Shown here: positions 41,382-50,206 of the stretch, piece after piece | Layout: every line of letters starts with the position of its first letter | Numbering within the stretch: the stretch's first letter is position 1 | From: CAZCPB01 sp044223975 | GTDB taxonomy: Bacteria; Planctomycetota; Phycisphaerae; Phycisphaerales; UBA1924 | Direction: 5' to 3' | NCBI GenBank assembly: GCA_044223975.1 | Contig: JBGALI010000010.1 | Location: 127,872-191,871 of the forward strand | DNA: 64,000 nucleotides | Made by a program: the position numbers and the translations under genes | Notes under the pieces: generated by a model | Database searches by the model: none | Told to the model about the DNA's origin: nothing | Seen by the model: the letters and a program-made list of their open reading frames with translations, nothing else

Positions 41382-41882
41382 ATGACCGCAAACCCTGCCG
41401 CGGAAGGCAGCGGACCGCGCCCGGGCCAGGCGAGTCCGGGCGAAGCGCCCGCGGCTTCCGGTAAAACCGGGCCCGGCACAATCGTGGGCACGGGCGGCGC
41501 CGCCGTTTCGTTGACCGTCGAGCACCCTTCAGGCCGGGACATTCCGACGCCCATCGAGATCCTCAGCCTTGACCGTCGGCAGGACGAGCTCATGGAAGTC
41601 GAATCGCCCGACGGTCGTCCGCCCACCCACCGCGTGCGCCGCTTGGAGTGGTGGTGGCTGGCGATCGGGGCCTGCCTGCTGGCCGTTGCGGGGCTCGTGT
41701 GGGCCGCGGCACGACAGGTGCACTGGGCCACGCTGCTCGCTGGGTCGGCGCTGGTGCTCGTGTTGCTCGCGTCGGCGGCACCCGTGTGGGGGGCCGCCCT
41801 GCTCCGTGGGGGCGAGGAGCGCCGGGCGCGCCGAGAGGCTCGTGCGGAGCTCGAAAAGCGCGAGATCCCGAAGGGCGGGTGA
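41382..41882 (+). CDS. Membrane protein of unknown function
   Basis: A 166-residue protein. A polar N-terminus (about 80 residues, Gly/Pro-rich, including 'LTVEHPSGRDIPTPIEILSL') is followed by two membrane helices ('WWWLAIGACLLAVAGLVWAA' and 'TLLAGSALVLVLLASAAPVW') and a basic tail 'RRARREARAELEKRE'. I recognise no family. AAAGGGTTG lies near the start. Confidence 0.6.
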   Translation: MTANPAAEGSGPRPGQASPGEAPAASGKTGPGTIVGTGGAAVSLTVEHPSGRDIPTPIEILSLDRRQDELMEVESPDGRPPTHRVRRLEWWWLAIGACLLAVAGLVWAAARQVHWATLLAGSALVLVLLASAAPVWGAALLRGGEERRARREARAELEKREIPKGG

Positions 41883-42145
41883 GGCCTCGTCCGTTGCAAA
41901 CGGCACCGGCTCGAATGCCCGACGGGCACTTCTCTTGGTCGGTGGCAGTCGTGCGGATGTTGTCATCGCATTCCGAGGGGAGGAGCGTCTGACCGCGACG
42001 CGCATCTCACCAGAATGCAATCCGCGGGTCCACCCGGCACTTCGTTTCGATCGACCCGGCAACCTCCTGCGTTCCTGCCTCCGGAGTGCCGCGTGATCGA
42101 GTATCTGAACAGGACGGGGTCATCAACGAACGCACGCCTCTGCGG

Positions 42146-42514
42146 TCAGCGACTACGCACGTCCTTCAGCTCCGCCTGCCGAGTCGCCGTCGCCCGCTTG
42201 CCAAGCCAGAACAGGTTCCAGTCTCCTCGGGCAGAAATCGCGGCCGCGAGCGCATACGCGCACGCGGCGAGGTTTCCGAGCGTGAGGAGCAGCACGATCC
42301 AGATGGCCGCGACCCCCCGAGACCGCTCGCGCGACACGATCCATCCGCTAAAGAGCAGGAACCCGGTGTACAGATCGATCATCGATACATGAAACCAGGG
42401 ATAGTCGAACAGGACCCTGGCTTCACCCCGCAGATCTCCGGCCACCAGCGCGTAGCCGACGGCCACGGCCATGACCAGCACTCCGGCCGCGAGCAACCCG
42501 ATCGCTTTGCGCAT
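42146..42514 (-). CDS. DUF1475-type membrane protein
   Basis: A 122-residue protein with three or four membrane helices. 'LFDYPWFHVSMIDLYTGFLL' and 'AAIWIVLLLTLGNLAACAYA' fit DUF1475, a family often encoded beside cyclopropane synthase clusters in bacteria. It lies 110 bp downstream of the CFA-synthase gene on the same strand and probably ends that operon. Role unknown. Confidence 0.7.
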   Translation of the reverse strand: MRKAIGLLAAGVLVMAVAVGYALVAGDLRGEARVLFDYPWFHVSMIDLYTGFLLFSGWIVSRERSRGVAAIWIVLLLTLGNLAACAYALAAAISARGDWNLFWLGKRATATRQAELKDVRSR

Positions 42515-42624
42515 TGGACTCCTCCATGGATGTTGGGCACCGGGATACCGCGTCTACCGCAGGCCACCCATGCACGGCAGGTGGTGATCGCTCCTTCGGC
42601 ACACCGCTTCGAGGATCGGCCGCC

Positions 42625-43758
42625 TCATCGAGGCACGTGGCCGAGTTGTCGCGAGCCGTCCTTGGCGTAGACGATCTGGTAGAGGTGCAGCAGCCGCGCG
42701 CGGAACGCGGCCGCGCACCCGTACAGGTAAAAGTTCCAGCGCCGTCGGAAGACGTCGTCGTACTGGCTTCTGAGCCGATCCCACCCGGCGTTGAAGTTGC
42801 TGGCCCAGGCCAGCAGCGTGCGATCGTAGTCGGGGCCGAAACTCTGACGGTCATCGATCCGCAGCGATGTGCACTCGAGCGCCGCCAGCTCGGACTGTTT
42901 GGGGAGATAGCCGTCCGGGAAGATGTACTTCAGCAACCACAGCGCGAACTGGTCCAGCCGCCAATCGGATGACCGCGAAAGAATGTTCGCGGAGATTGCC
43001 TGGAGCACGAACACGCCGTCTTCCTTCAGGCACCGATCGACGACCCGGAAGAATGTCGGGATGTTCTTGCGGCCCACCGCCTCGATCATCTCGATGGACG
43101 CAACACGGTCGAACGTCTCGGTGACTTCTCGATAGTCCTGGAGCCGGATCTCAACGGGAAGCCCCTCGCAGCGCCGACGCGCAAAGTCGGCCTGCTGCCG
43201 CGAAACAGTGACGCCGGTGACACGCACGCCGTATCGCCGCGCCGCGAACTGCGCGAAGTTTCCCCACCCGCAGCCGATGTCCAGGACATGGAGCCCCGGG
43301 CGCAGGCTGAGTTTGCGGCACACCAGATCGAGCTTTGCCTCCTGGGCCTCGTTCAGCGTCGCCGCGTTGGCCCAGTAGCCGCAGGTGTAGGTCATGCTCT
43401 CGTCGAGCATGCATCGGAACAGGTCGTTGCCGAGGTCGTAGTGCCTGACACCGATGTTGAACGCCCGGCGGCCCGACTGGCGATTGAAGAGCGTTTGTTC
43501 GGCCGCGGTCAGCGCCCACTTGGCGCGGACAATCGCCGAAGGGCGCGGCGCCGGTTGCGTGAATGCTCGGTACAGAACCTCATCGAGGCGATCCGCTGAC
43601 CACAGGTCTTCGAGGTAGGCCTCTCCAAGCCCGAGGATTCCCTCGCGCGCGACCCGACGGATCACACGCTCATCCCGAACTTGGATGCCCCAGGGGGCAT
43701 CGGGCGGCGACATCGACCCGCCCCCGTGCTTCCCGAATGCTACAGAGGTTGTTGACAT
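42625..43758 (-). CDS. cfa: Cyclopropane-fatty-acyl-phospholipid synthase family methyltransferase
   Basis: A 377-residue SAM-dependent enzyme of the CFA family. After an N-terminal lipid-interaction part come 'NIGVRHYDLGNDLFRCMLDE', 'MTYTCGYWA', the SAM motif HVLDIGCGWGNFAQFAA (158-172), 'VTGVTVSRQQADFARRRC', 'SIEMIEAVGRKNIPTFF' and 'QSFGPDYDRTLLAWASNF'. It transfers a methylene from SAM to an acyl double bond in membrane phospholipid. The start at 43758 has GGAGAACC. It overlaps the DUF1365 gene by 19 bp. With the desaturase nearby this gives the cell tools to alter membrane lipids. Confidence 0.93.
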   Translation of the reverse strand: MSTTSVAFGKHGGGSMSPPDAPWGIQVRDERVIRRVAREGILGLGEAYLEDLWSADRLDEVLYRAFTQPAPRPSAIVRAKWALTAAEQTLFNRQSGRRAFNIGVRHYDLGNDLFRCMLDESMTYTCGYWANAATLNEAQEAKLDLVCRKLSLRPGLHVLDIGCGWGNFAQFAARRYGVRVTGVTVSRQQADFARRRCEGLPVEIRLQDYREVTETFDRVASIEMIEAVGRKNIPTFFRVVDRCLKEDGVFVLQAISANILSRSSDWRLDQFALWLLKYIFPDGYLPKQSELAALECTSLRIDDRQSFGPDYDRTLLAWASNFNAGWDRLRSQYDDVFRRRWNFYLYGCAAAFRARLLHLYQIVYAKDGSRQLGHVPR

Positions 43759-44642
43759 CTGCGGTTCTCCTCTGACAACGCTCGCGCGGGCACACCCGCG
43801 CGAGCCCCTTGCTTCCTGGACGCTCGCTGGACGAAGCGCGCTCTCAGCCAGTACCAGACACTCGAACGACCCGCGACGATGGTGCCTTCTCCCAAGCTCT
43901 CGGCCCTGGCGATCACCGGGAGGCGCTTGAGCATGTACAACTGCACCGCCTGCCAGTGGATACGGACCATTACCGCGGCAGCGCTGAAGGGCAGGCGGCA
44001 CAGCGCCGCCGCCAACCGCGAGCCCGTCAGAACGGTGCCGCGACCGGACATGGACGCAGAGAACACGATTGGTCCACCTTGCCGCAGCGTGATGGTCAGC
44101 GAGAAGTCGTCCGCACGCTCCCACAGCCGTACCTCGTACTCACCGGAGACATCAAGGAAGGGGGATACGTAGAACGCCTTCGCGGCTCGAAACCGGACGC
44201 CGCCTGTTTGATCGGCGCCGCCATCGTCGGGACGAAGGACGTAGTGGTGCGTTTCGCCGAACGTGTTGTGCACCTCGGCCACCATCCCCGCCAGCGCTCC
44301 GTCAGCGCCGTAGCACAGGTAGAAGCTCACGGGATTGAACACGTACCCGCACACCTTCGGCAACGTGATCAGCACGACACGCGCGATCGGCTCGGAAACG
44401 CCTTCGCGCTGCAGCCGGCGCACCACCTTGTCCCGGATGGTGCCACCATCGGCGCCCGCGTAGTCGGCGTCGCTGATCGAGACGAGCGCACGCCGGTTGT
44501 AGCCGAACCAGCGCACGCTGCGGTCGATAGCCACGAGCTCATCAAGATCGAGGCATAGCCAGAACATGCGATAGCGGAACTCGTGCCGGCGCGGCCGCAG
44601 GCGGCAATGGTGGGTCTCGCCGCTGATGATCCGGGACTTCAC
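43740..44642 (-). CDS. DUF1365 family protein
   Basis: A 300-residue protein starting at GTG 44642, which overlaps the preceding stop as GTGA. Signatures: 'GETHHCRLRPRRHEFRYRMF', 'YVFNPVSFYLCYGADGALAG', 'EVHNTFGETHHYVL' and 'AKAFYVSPFLDVSGEYEVRL'. DUF1365 genes are nearly always beside an FAD-binding oxidoreductase and a CFA-type methyltransferase, as here, and are thought to take part in making a modified fatty acid. Biochemical role unproven. Confidence 0.9.
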   Translation of the reverse strand: MKSRIISGETHHCRLRPRRHEFRYRMFWLCLDLDELVAIDRSVRWFGYNRRALVSISDADYAGADGGTIRDKVVRRLQREGVSEPIARVVLITLPKVCGYVFNPVSFYLCYGADGALAGMVAEVHNTFGETHHYVLRPDDGGADQTGGVRFRAAKAFYVSPFLDVSGEYEVRLWERADDFSLTITLRQGGPIVFSASMSGRGTVLTGSRLAAALCRLPFSAAAVMVRIHWQAVQLYMLKRLPVIARAESLGEGTIVAGRSSVWYWLRARFVQRASRKQGARAGVPARALSEENRRCQQPL

Positions 44643-45916
44643 AGGGACACTCCCAACTTCGCGGCCACGGCGACCGCGGAAGCCACCGCGTCCTCGTGAA
44701 AGCCGTAGCCCATGTAGCTCCCGCAGAAGTGCGTCCGATTCGACCCGTTCAGGCGGCGAAGCTCGTGCTGGGCCGCCAGGGTGCCGGACGTGTACGCGGG
44801 GTGGGAGTATTCGACCGCGTAGATCACCGACGCGGGATCGACCGCGCTCGCGGCGTTCAGCGACACGAAGTAGTCGCGATCGCTCTTGAGCCCCTGGAGT
44901 CGATTCATGTGGTACGTGACCGAGACGGGCCCTCCTTCCGGCCGCCCCGGCGCCCGGCGATAGTTCCACGAGGCCCAAAGCCCCCGGTTGCGCGGCATCA
45001 CGCTCGCATCGGTGTGCAGCTGGGCAAAGTTGCGGTGGTAACTCCACGCCGAGAGCAGCTCTCGTTCCGCGCTGGTCGCGTCGGAGAGCATCGCCAGGGA
45101 CTCGTCCGCGTGCGCCGCCATGACCACGCGATCGAAGACCATCGGATCGCGCCGGTGCAGGTGGACGTGCACCGAGTCCGCGTGGCGAGTGATCGACTGC
45201 GCCGGCGCGTTCTCGAGGATCGTTCCCCGGAACTTTGACCGGAACGCCCGCACGTACGCCTGGCTTCCCCCCACCACTGTCTGCCATTGCGGACGCCGCC
45301 AGACCGCCAGCATCCCGTGGTTCCGCAGGAACTGAAGGAACGCGCGGGCCGGGAACCGGAGCATGTCGGCATCGGGGCTGGACCACACCGCCGCGCCCAG
45401 CGGGAGCAGATAGTGCGTCACAAAGTGCGGATCGACGCCCACACGCTCGAGGTACGCATCGAGTCGAACGTCATCCAGCAGGCCTCGAGCGAGATCGGCC
45501 GAAGCACACCGATTAAAGCGATGTCGCCCCAGGAGCAGGCGAAAGAACTCCGGCCTGAACGTGTTTCGGTACCCGCGGAGCAGCCCGAGCACAGACGGGC
45601 CCACATAGCCCAGCCGCGTTCGCTCGCAGAAGTAGCCGAAGGACATGTCGCTGTCGCGCAACGCCACGCCCCACTCATCGAGCAACCGGTAGAACAACGG
45701 GTACGTGACGGGATTGCACACGATGAAGCCGGTGTCGATCGGAAGGGTGCGTCCGGGCCGGTCCTCGACCGCGATGGTGTTGGTGTGCCCGCCGATGTAG
45801 CTGTTCCGCTCGATGAGCGTGACGTCGTGGCGCTTGCCGAGCAGATAGGCCGCGGTGATCCCCGCGATGCCCGCGCCGACAACTGCGATCCGAAGGGAGG
45901 GCGCTACGGAATCCAT
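44639..45916 (-). CDS. FAD-dependent oxidoreductase of the CFA cluster (COG2907 type)
   Basis: A 425-residue protein with an N-terminal dinucleotide-binding motif 'RIAVVGAGIAGITAAYLLGK' and 'LIERNSYIGGHTNTIAVEDR', then 'IDTGFIVCNPVTYPLFYRLL', 'GSQAYVRAF', 'MAAHADESLAML' and a C-terminal FAD motif 'FCGSYMGYGFHEDAVASAVA'. This is the amine-oxidase-like family that accompanies DUF1365 and CFA synthase. It may desaturate or reduce an acyl chain. It overlaps the SDR gene by 13 bp. Confidence 0.92.
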   Translation of the reverse strand: MDSVAPSLRIAVVGAGIAGITAAYLLGKRHDVTLIERNSYIGGHTNTIAVEDRPGRTLPIDTGFIVCNPVTYPLFYRLLDEWGVALRDSDMSFGYFCERTRLGYVGPSVLGLLRGYRNTFRPEFFRLLLGRHRFNRCASADLARGLLDDVRLDAYLERVGVDPHFVTHYLLPLGAAVWSSPDADMLRFPARAFLQFLRNHGMLAVWRRPQWQTVVGGSQAYVRAFRSKFRGTILENAPAQSITRHADSVHVHLHRRDPMVFDRVVMAAHADESLAMLSDATSAERELLSAWSYHRNFAQLHTDASVMPRNRGLWASWNYRRAPGRPEGGPVSVTYHMNRLQGLKSDRDYFVSLNAASAVDPASVIYAVEYSHPAYTSGTLAAQHELRRLNGSNRTHFCGSYMGYGFHEDAVASAVAVAAKLGVSL

Positions 45917-46674
45917 ACCGCCCTCGACATGATGAACTTGTACAGCGGGAAGGGGATGATCCTCATGGCCTTGATCATCCAGCTGAACGGGAAAGGAAAT
46001 GCGATTTCGTCCTTCCCGCGGGCGATACCGGCGCAGATGGTGCGGGCGGCCCGGTCCGCCTCGATAAGAAAGGGCATTCGAAAATCGTTCTTGTCGGTCA
46101 ACGGCGTGCGCACGAACCCGGGGTTGACGATCGTGACTTTCACGTTGCGTCGCACGACATGGAACCGGAGGCTCTCCAGAAAGTTGATCATCGCCGCCTT
46201 GCTGGCCCCATAGGCGGCGGCCCGGGGCACGCCCCGGAAGCCCGCCAGGCTCGCGACGCCGACGATGTGCCCGGCGCCACGATCGAGCATTCCGGGCAGT
46301 ACGGCCTCGATGCACTTCAGCATCCCGCCGTAGTTCAGGTCCATCAGCCCGAGGTATTCCCCGGCGTCGAACCGCTCGGGTCGAGTGAACAGATGGCTGC
46401 CGGCGTTGGCAATCAGGACGTCGATCGCGCCCGCCTGACCCTCGAACTCCCGCACGATCGCTTTCATCCGGACCGCGTCGGTGACGTCGCCCGGCAGCAC
46501 GATCGCGCGCCCGCCGGCGCGCTCGATCTCGTCGCAAAGGGCCCGCAGGGCAGCCTCGTTTCGAGCCGTCAGGCCGGTCACCGCCCCCTGAGCGGCAAGC
46601 TCGAGCGCAACCGCGCGGCCGATCCCCGTGCTCGCTCCCGTCAACCACACGCGCTTGCCTGCGAGTTTGCTCAT
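45904..46674 (-). CDS. Short-chain dehydrogenase/reductase
   Basis: A 256-residue SDR. The cofactor motif is 'VWLTGASTGIGRAVALELAA' (TGxxxGIG), followed by 'NAG' at about 90, and the catalytic triad Ser (GVASLAG), Tyr and Lys in YGASKAA. The C-terminus adds a hydrophobic stretch 'SWMIKAMRIIPFPLYKFIM' suggesting membrane contact. It is the first full gene of the CFA operon. The start at 46674 overlaps a short upstream frame; an extension to 46788 is possible but not supported by a ribosome site. Confidence 0.9.
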   Translation of the reverse strand: MSKLAGKRVWLTGASTGIGRAVALELAAQGAVTGLTARNEAALRALCDEIERAGGRAIVLPGDVTDAVRMKAIVREFEGQAGAIDVLIANAGSHLFTRPERFDAGEYLGLMDLNYGGMLKCIEAVLPGMLDRGAGHIVGVASLAGFRGVPRAAAYGASKAAMINFLESLRFHVVRRNVKVTIVNPGFVRTPLTDKNDFRMPFLIEADRAARTICAGIARGKDEIAFPFPFSWMIKAMRIIPFPLYKFIMSRAVWIP

Positions 46675-46763
46675 GCGATCACCGTGGGCGGTCGTTCTTC
46701 TCCGCCAACCGCATCCCGCTCGCTCCGCACGACGCGCGCCCTGATGGGCTTCGGGATCACCAT
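46671..46763 (-). CDS. Possible 30-codon leader frame coupled to the SDR gene
   Basis: ATG 46763 has AGGAGTG 5 bases upstream, the best ribosome site in the region, and opens a 30-codon basic frame (MVIPKPIRARVVRSERDAVG..) whose stop overlaps the SDR start as ATGA. This could be a leader peptide for translational coupling. It could also be chance, since the SDR frame is open through the same stretch. Confidence 0.35.
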   Translation of the reverse strand: MVIPKPIRARVVRSERDAVGGEERPPTVIA

Positions 46764-47149
46764 GACACTCCTGGTTGTAAACTGGCAAGGTCTTTCAGCA
46801 CGCCACTCGGACGAGGTCGGATGCCGACCATTCGCAGGGGCGCAGCACTCGGTCGGCGGGAACATCTCACATCTCGCGATAGAGCCTGAGGCCCAACGCG
46901 GCGAGCCGTTTCTTCGACACGCCATGGGCCGTGAAGACGCACGGTGAAGGTGTTTGCGGTTCATGTTCAACGGGCACGAATTCGATGCGGCGGACGGACC
47001 GGATTCAGCGGCCCGGGGTAACCCCGGTCGATTCCTCGCAGGCCGCGATCGCTTTGCCGCGCGGACCGCCGCGGCCGGGCGAATGTCGATTTACGCCCCG
47101 GCGTCGGGGAACTCCACTGATTGACCGGACGATCCGACGGCCGTCGCGG
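46764..47149. other. Intergenic region between the SDR and terC genes
   Basis: About 390 bp upstream of the CFA operon and downstream of terC, both minus strand. A weak TTGCCA lies near 46780. No terminator hairpin for terC was evident. Confidence 0.4.
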
Positions 47150-48349
47150 TTAGTTCCTCTCGCCCGACTGTCCCTTCAGCGATGGCTTCGACGGTATGAA
47201 CACGCTCATCACCGTTGCCAGCGCCAGCGTGCCGACGACGACGATCAGCGACAACGTCGTGTCGATCTTGATCGGATCGGCCTTGTTCATCCCGAGCACA
47301 TCCAGGTATGGCGGCACGCTCAGCAGCAGCAGCTTGACGCCCACAAAGGCCAGGATCAGGATCAGGGCCGGCTTCAGGAACCGGAACTTCTGGATCAGCG
47401 CCGCGAGGCAGAAGTACAAGGCCCGCAGACCCAGGATCGCAAAGATGTTGCTCGTGAACACGATGAACGGGTCCGGCGTGATCGCGAAAATCGCCGGGAT
47501 CGAGTCCACCGCGAACACCAGGTCGGTGATTTCGACCAGGATGAGCGCCAGGAACAGCGGCGTGATCGCCCACGCGGTGCTCAGCGAGCCCGCTGGCGCA
47601 GCGTCCATCACGTCCCTACCGCTGGCATCCTTTCTATAGGTCGGCTTGAGCGTTCGCTTGGTGAAGAATCTCTGCCCGTCGTAGAACTCGGTCACGCGGA
47701 AGAACTTCTTGCACAGGCGCACCGCGATGTTCTGAGAGACGTCGTCGTTGCCCTTGATCAGGGCCATCTTCAGGGCGGTGAGGATCAGGAACCCACCGAA
47801 CACGATCAGGATCCACTGGTACTTCAGGATCAGCCCGGCGCCCAGAAAGATCATCCCGCCGCGCATCACCAGGGCGCCGATGATGCCCCAGAAGAGCACA
47901 CGGTGCTGGTACTTCGCCGGCACCGCAAAGAACGAGAAGATCAGCGCGATGACGAAGATGTTGTCCATCGCCAGCGACTTCTCGACGACGTACCCCACCA
48001 GATACTGCTTGGCCGCTTCGAACCCCTGCACCTCGCCCGACACGATCAGCGGGGCGCCGGCCTTGATCGCCTCGGACGTGCTGTACCTGGCCGTGTCCAA
48101 CCCCAGCCCGAGCCAGTGGTTCTCGTACGCCATGTACACGAACCCGCTGAACACGATGCCGCACGTCAGCCAGATGACCGACCACGTCACCGCCTCCTTC
48201 ATCCTGACTTCGTGGGCTTCGCGGTGAAAGACGCCAAGGTCCAGCGCCAGGAACACGATCACAAGACCGATGAACGCGACATACGCCCAGACCCTCAGGT
48301 CGGCGGGGTTCGACGTCGCGGTGGTCGCCAGCAGCAGCAGCTCGTTCAT
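47150..48349 (-). CDS. TerC/Alx family membrane protein, probable Mn exporter
   Basis: A 399-residue polytopic protein. TerC signatures: 'WAYVAFIGLVIVFLALDLGV', 'YVVEKSLAMDNIFVIALIFS', 'HRVLFWGIIGALVMRGGMIF', 'EITDLVFAVDSIPAIFAITP' and 'FTSNIFAILGLRALYFCLAA'. The acidic residues of KSLAMDN and DSIPA are thought to bind metal in the membrane. Two soluble inserts ('NHWLGLGLDTARYSTSEAIK' and 'FTKRTLKPTYRKDASGRDVM') make it longer than E. coli Alx. The leader is a yybP-ykoY riboswitch, so Mn2+ should switch it on and its job is likely Mn2+ efflux or delivery to exported enzymes. Confidence 0.92.
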   Translation of the reverse strand: MNELLLLATTATSNPADLRVWAYVAFIGLVIVFLALDLGVFHREAHEVRMKEAVTWSVIWLTCGIVFSGFVYMAYENHWLGLGLDTARYSTSEAIKAGAPLIVSGEVQGFEAAKQYLVGYVVEKSLAMDNIFVIALIFSFFAVPAKYQHRVLFWGIIGALVMRGGMIFLGAGLILKYQWILIVFGGFLILTALKMALIKGNDDVSQNIAVRLCKKFFRVTEFYDGQRFFTKRTLKPTYRKDASGRDVMDAAPAGSLSTAWAITPLFLALILVEITDLVFAVDSIPAIFAITPDPFIVFTSNIFAILGLRALYFCLAALIQKFRFLKPALILILAFVGVKLLLLSVPPYLDVLGMNKADPIKIDTTLSLIVVVGTLALATVMSVFIPSKPSLKGQSGERN

Positions 48350-48417
48350 GAGGAGATCACATCCCGGTCTTTCACCCGCTCAAAGAGGGCAGGTGCGCGG
48401 CACAACGTCGCGACAGA

Positions 48418-48557
48418 ATGTTGGTCTCGCCAAGGGCGACGGTCCGCGCTCAGAAGCGACAGGACCAACGCCGCAGACGGGCCGGGGTGGAGCGAGATCC
48501 GTTCCACCCGTGTTGACGACCCGTCCGCCCGCATCGGCGGGCGGCTACTCCCCAACA
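48418..48557 (-). ncRNA. yybP-ykoY manganese riboswitch
   Basis: On the minus strand, TGTTGGGGAGTAGCC starts and GGCGAGACCAACA ends a domain of about 140 bases. The outer helix is TGTTGG with CCAACA. Loop GGGGAGTAG and loop GCGAGACC are the two conserved docking loops of yybP-ykoY. The first inner hairpin is CCGCCCG, CCGAT, CGGGCGG, and CGTCAACA sits at the expected place after it. The 3-prime end is about 70 bases before the terC ATG, leaving room for the expression platform. Confidence 0.88.
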
Positions 48558-48690
48558 GGAAGTACGGGTCCATAGTAGCGGCAGCGCGGCCATAGGGAAG
48601 ACACGGTTCAATCAGGTCAACCGTAACCGGAGAACAAACGCGTACCTCCGGCGTACTGACGTCAACTCAAGCGCCGAAGGGAGGCTCTTC

Positions 48691-49008
48691 GTGGAGATCA
48701 AGCTGTTCGACGGAAGCATCAAGACCAGCAAGGCTCAGCACGACTACGTCATGACCAAAGTCGGTGCCGCCGCCGGCCGGCTGAAGGATGCGACGTGCAC
48801 GGTCGATGTCCGTCTCACGGACCTCAACGGTCCCAAGGGCGGGATCGACAAGCAATGCTCGATCGTGGTGACGCCGCCCGGGCTGGCCACGCTGCGTGTG
48901 GAGGAACAGGCCGCGGACTACTACGCGGCCATCGATGCTGCGGCTGCCACTCTCAAGAAGGCGCTGGCAAGGTCGCTCGAACGGACCAAGTCCAACGGCC
49001 CGCGATGA
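48691..49008 (+). CDS. HPF/RaiA-like ribosome-associated protein
   Basis: A 105-residue protein from GTG 48691 with GGGAGG upstream. It follows the beta-alpha-beta-beta-beta-alpha layout of RaiA/HPF short forms ('MEIKLFDGSIKTSKAQHDYV', 'TCTVDVRLTDLNGPKGGIDK', 'AADYYAAIDAAAATLKKALA'). Such proteins bind the 30S decoding centre and hibernate ribosomes under stress. The basic patch is weaker than in E. coli HPF, so the assignment is by fold pattern. Confidence 0.78.
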   Translation: MEIKLFDGSIKTSKAQHDYVMTKVGAAAGRLKDATCTVDVRLTDLNGPKGGIDKQCSIVVTPPGLATLRVEEQAADYYAAIDAAAATLKKALARSLERTKSNGPR

Positions 49009-49146
49009 CCATGCCGGCCGCGAGGGGACTGGCGCAGCGTCGGTTCGGGGCGGTGAATCCTCGGAACTGCTCGTGTGTCCGAGGCCGTAAACGGGATACG
49101 GATTGTCCCGGCACCGTTGAGTGTCGCGGCGCGGTTCGCTTCGATC

Positions 49147-49668
49147 ATGACACTTGAGATCTTCGATTTCTGGCTGGAACTTACCCTGCTGGCGGTGCTC
49201 GCGTGCCTCCTGGTCTACGGGATCTTCGACACGCGGTTTGAGATGGCTCGCCGCAAGGGGGCGGACGCGGTAGCGCTTCTGCGGCGCAACGCGCGCCGGC
49301 TGTGGGTGCTGATCGCGGGCACCGCGGTCATTCTGCTGGGGATCATCATCTCGCCCCTCCCGGGGCCGGGGCTCAGCGTGCTGGGGCCGCTGGGGCTGGC
49401 GATCCTGGCGAGCGAGTTCGTGTGGGCGCGGAGATTGGCGCTCCAGATCAAGGAGCGGAGCGGGCCGCTCCGGGACGCGACTCAGCGAGTAGCGGACGCG
49501 ACGCCGCGTTGGGCCGTGCTCCCCGCGTGCGCGGCCTACTGGGGTGCGACGGTACCCATCGAACTCTGGACGCCGGTGCCCTCGGTGGTGCTGTGGCCGG
49601 CGGCCTCGATCCTGTTCACTCCCGTGTTCCTCTGGGCGTACCTCGTGTTCCGCGCCGCACGCGGGTGA
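49147..49668 (+). CDS. PGPGW-type membrane protein
   Basis: A 173-residue protein with membrane helices near residues 10-28, 50-70 and 118-160. The motif 'SPLPGPGLSVLGPLGLAILA' is the PGPGW/TIGR02611 signature (Pro-Gly-Pro-Gly then a helix). Function unknown. The ATG at 49147 is preferred; a GTG at 49075 would add 24 residues. No strong ribosome site for either. Confidence 0.72.
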   Translation: MTLEIFDFWLELTLLAVLACLLVYGIFDTRFEMARRKGADAVALLRRNARRLWVLIAGTAVILLGIIISPLPGPGLSVLGPLGLAILASEFVWARRLALQIKERSGPLRDATQRVADATPRWAVLPACAAYWGATVPIELWTPVPSVVLWPAASILFTPVFLWAYLVFRAARG

Positions 49669-49759
49669 AGTGCGCCCCCGCGTGCCGCGGCGCGGCTTCC
49701 CGCCGTCGCCGGTTGACCTCGTCCGGCCCCTGGGGCATTTCTTCCGAATCATCCCGGCG

Positions 49760-50206
49760 TCACGACTCATGCAGCAACGCGAGAGCGATGAATCCCCGGA
49801 CTGTCCACGCGGTTGTCCTGAACCAGTTTGAGGTCACCAGCCAACGCCACGTGAAGTCATCGAATCCCGACGTCAGCCTGTCGTGCAGGGGAACCTGCAC
49901 CGCAAAGGTCGAGGCCCAGATGACGGTGAGCAGCATCAAACCGGCCCAGGGCAGCGTGGTGCCCGAGAACTCTCCACGCGGCAAACATACCAGCAGAAGC
50001 GCAGAACTTGCCTCGAGGAGCATCACGGGCCCGACGACCCACGTCGTTCGGCGCTGGTGGGCTTGCTGGTACGCCGGGAACGCGTGGGCGGGCACCGTTC
50101 CCATCAAAGGGTAATGCACAACCTGGACGAACCAGATCAGGCCGGTCATGAACCACGTCGCGCCCGCATGGGCCATCGGGATCAGGGCGGTCAGTTGATC
50201 GAGCAC
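49760..50206 (-). CDS. Four-helix membrane protein, DUF1772-like
   Basis: A 148-residue protein with four predicted membrane helices and 'ATWFMTGLIWFVQVVHYPLM' then 'AYQQAHQRRTTWVVGPVMLL', typical of the DUF1772/anthrone-oxygenase-like family of small membrane proteins. It overlaps the stop of the preceding gene by 16 bp, so it is the third gene of a three-gene operon. Confidence 0.72.
   Translation of the reverse strand: MLDQLTALIPMAHAGATWFMTGLIWFVQVVHYPLMGTVPAHAFPAYQQAHQRRTTWVVGPVMLLEASSALLLVCLPRGEFSGTTLPWAGLMLLTVIWASTFAVQVPLHDRLTSGFDDFTWRWLVTSNWFRTTAWTVRGFIALALLHES

Noticed and set aside
47150..48349. Tellurite resistance determinant
   Set aside because: The TerC name is historical; no other ter genes are present and the Mn riboswitch points to manganese.
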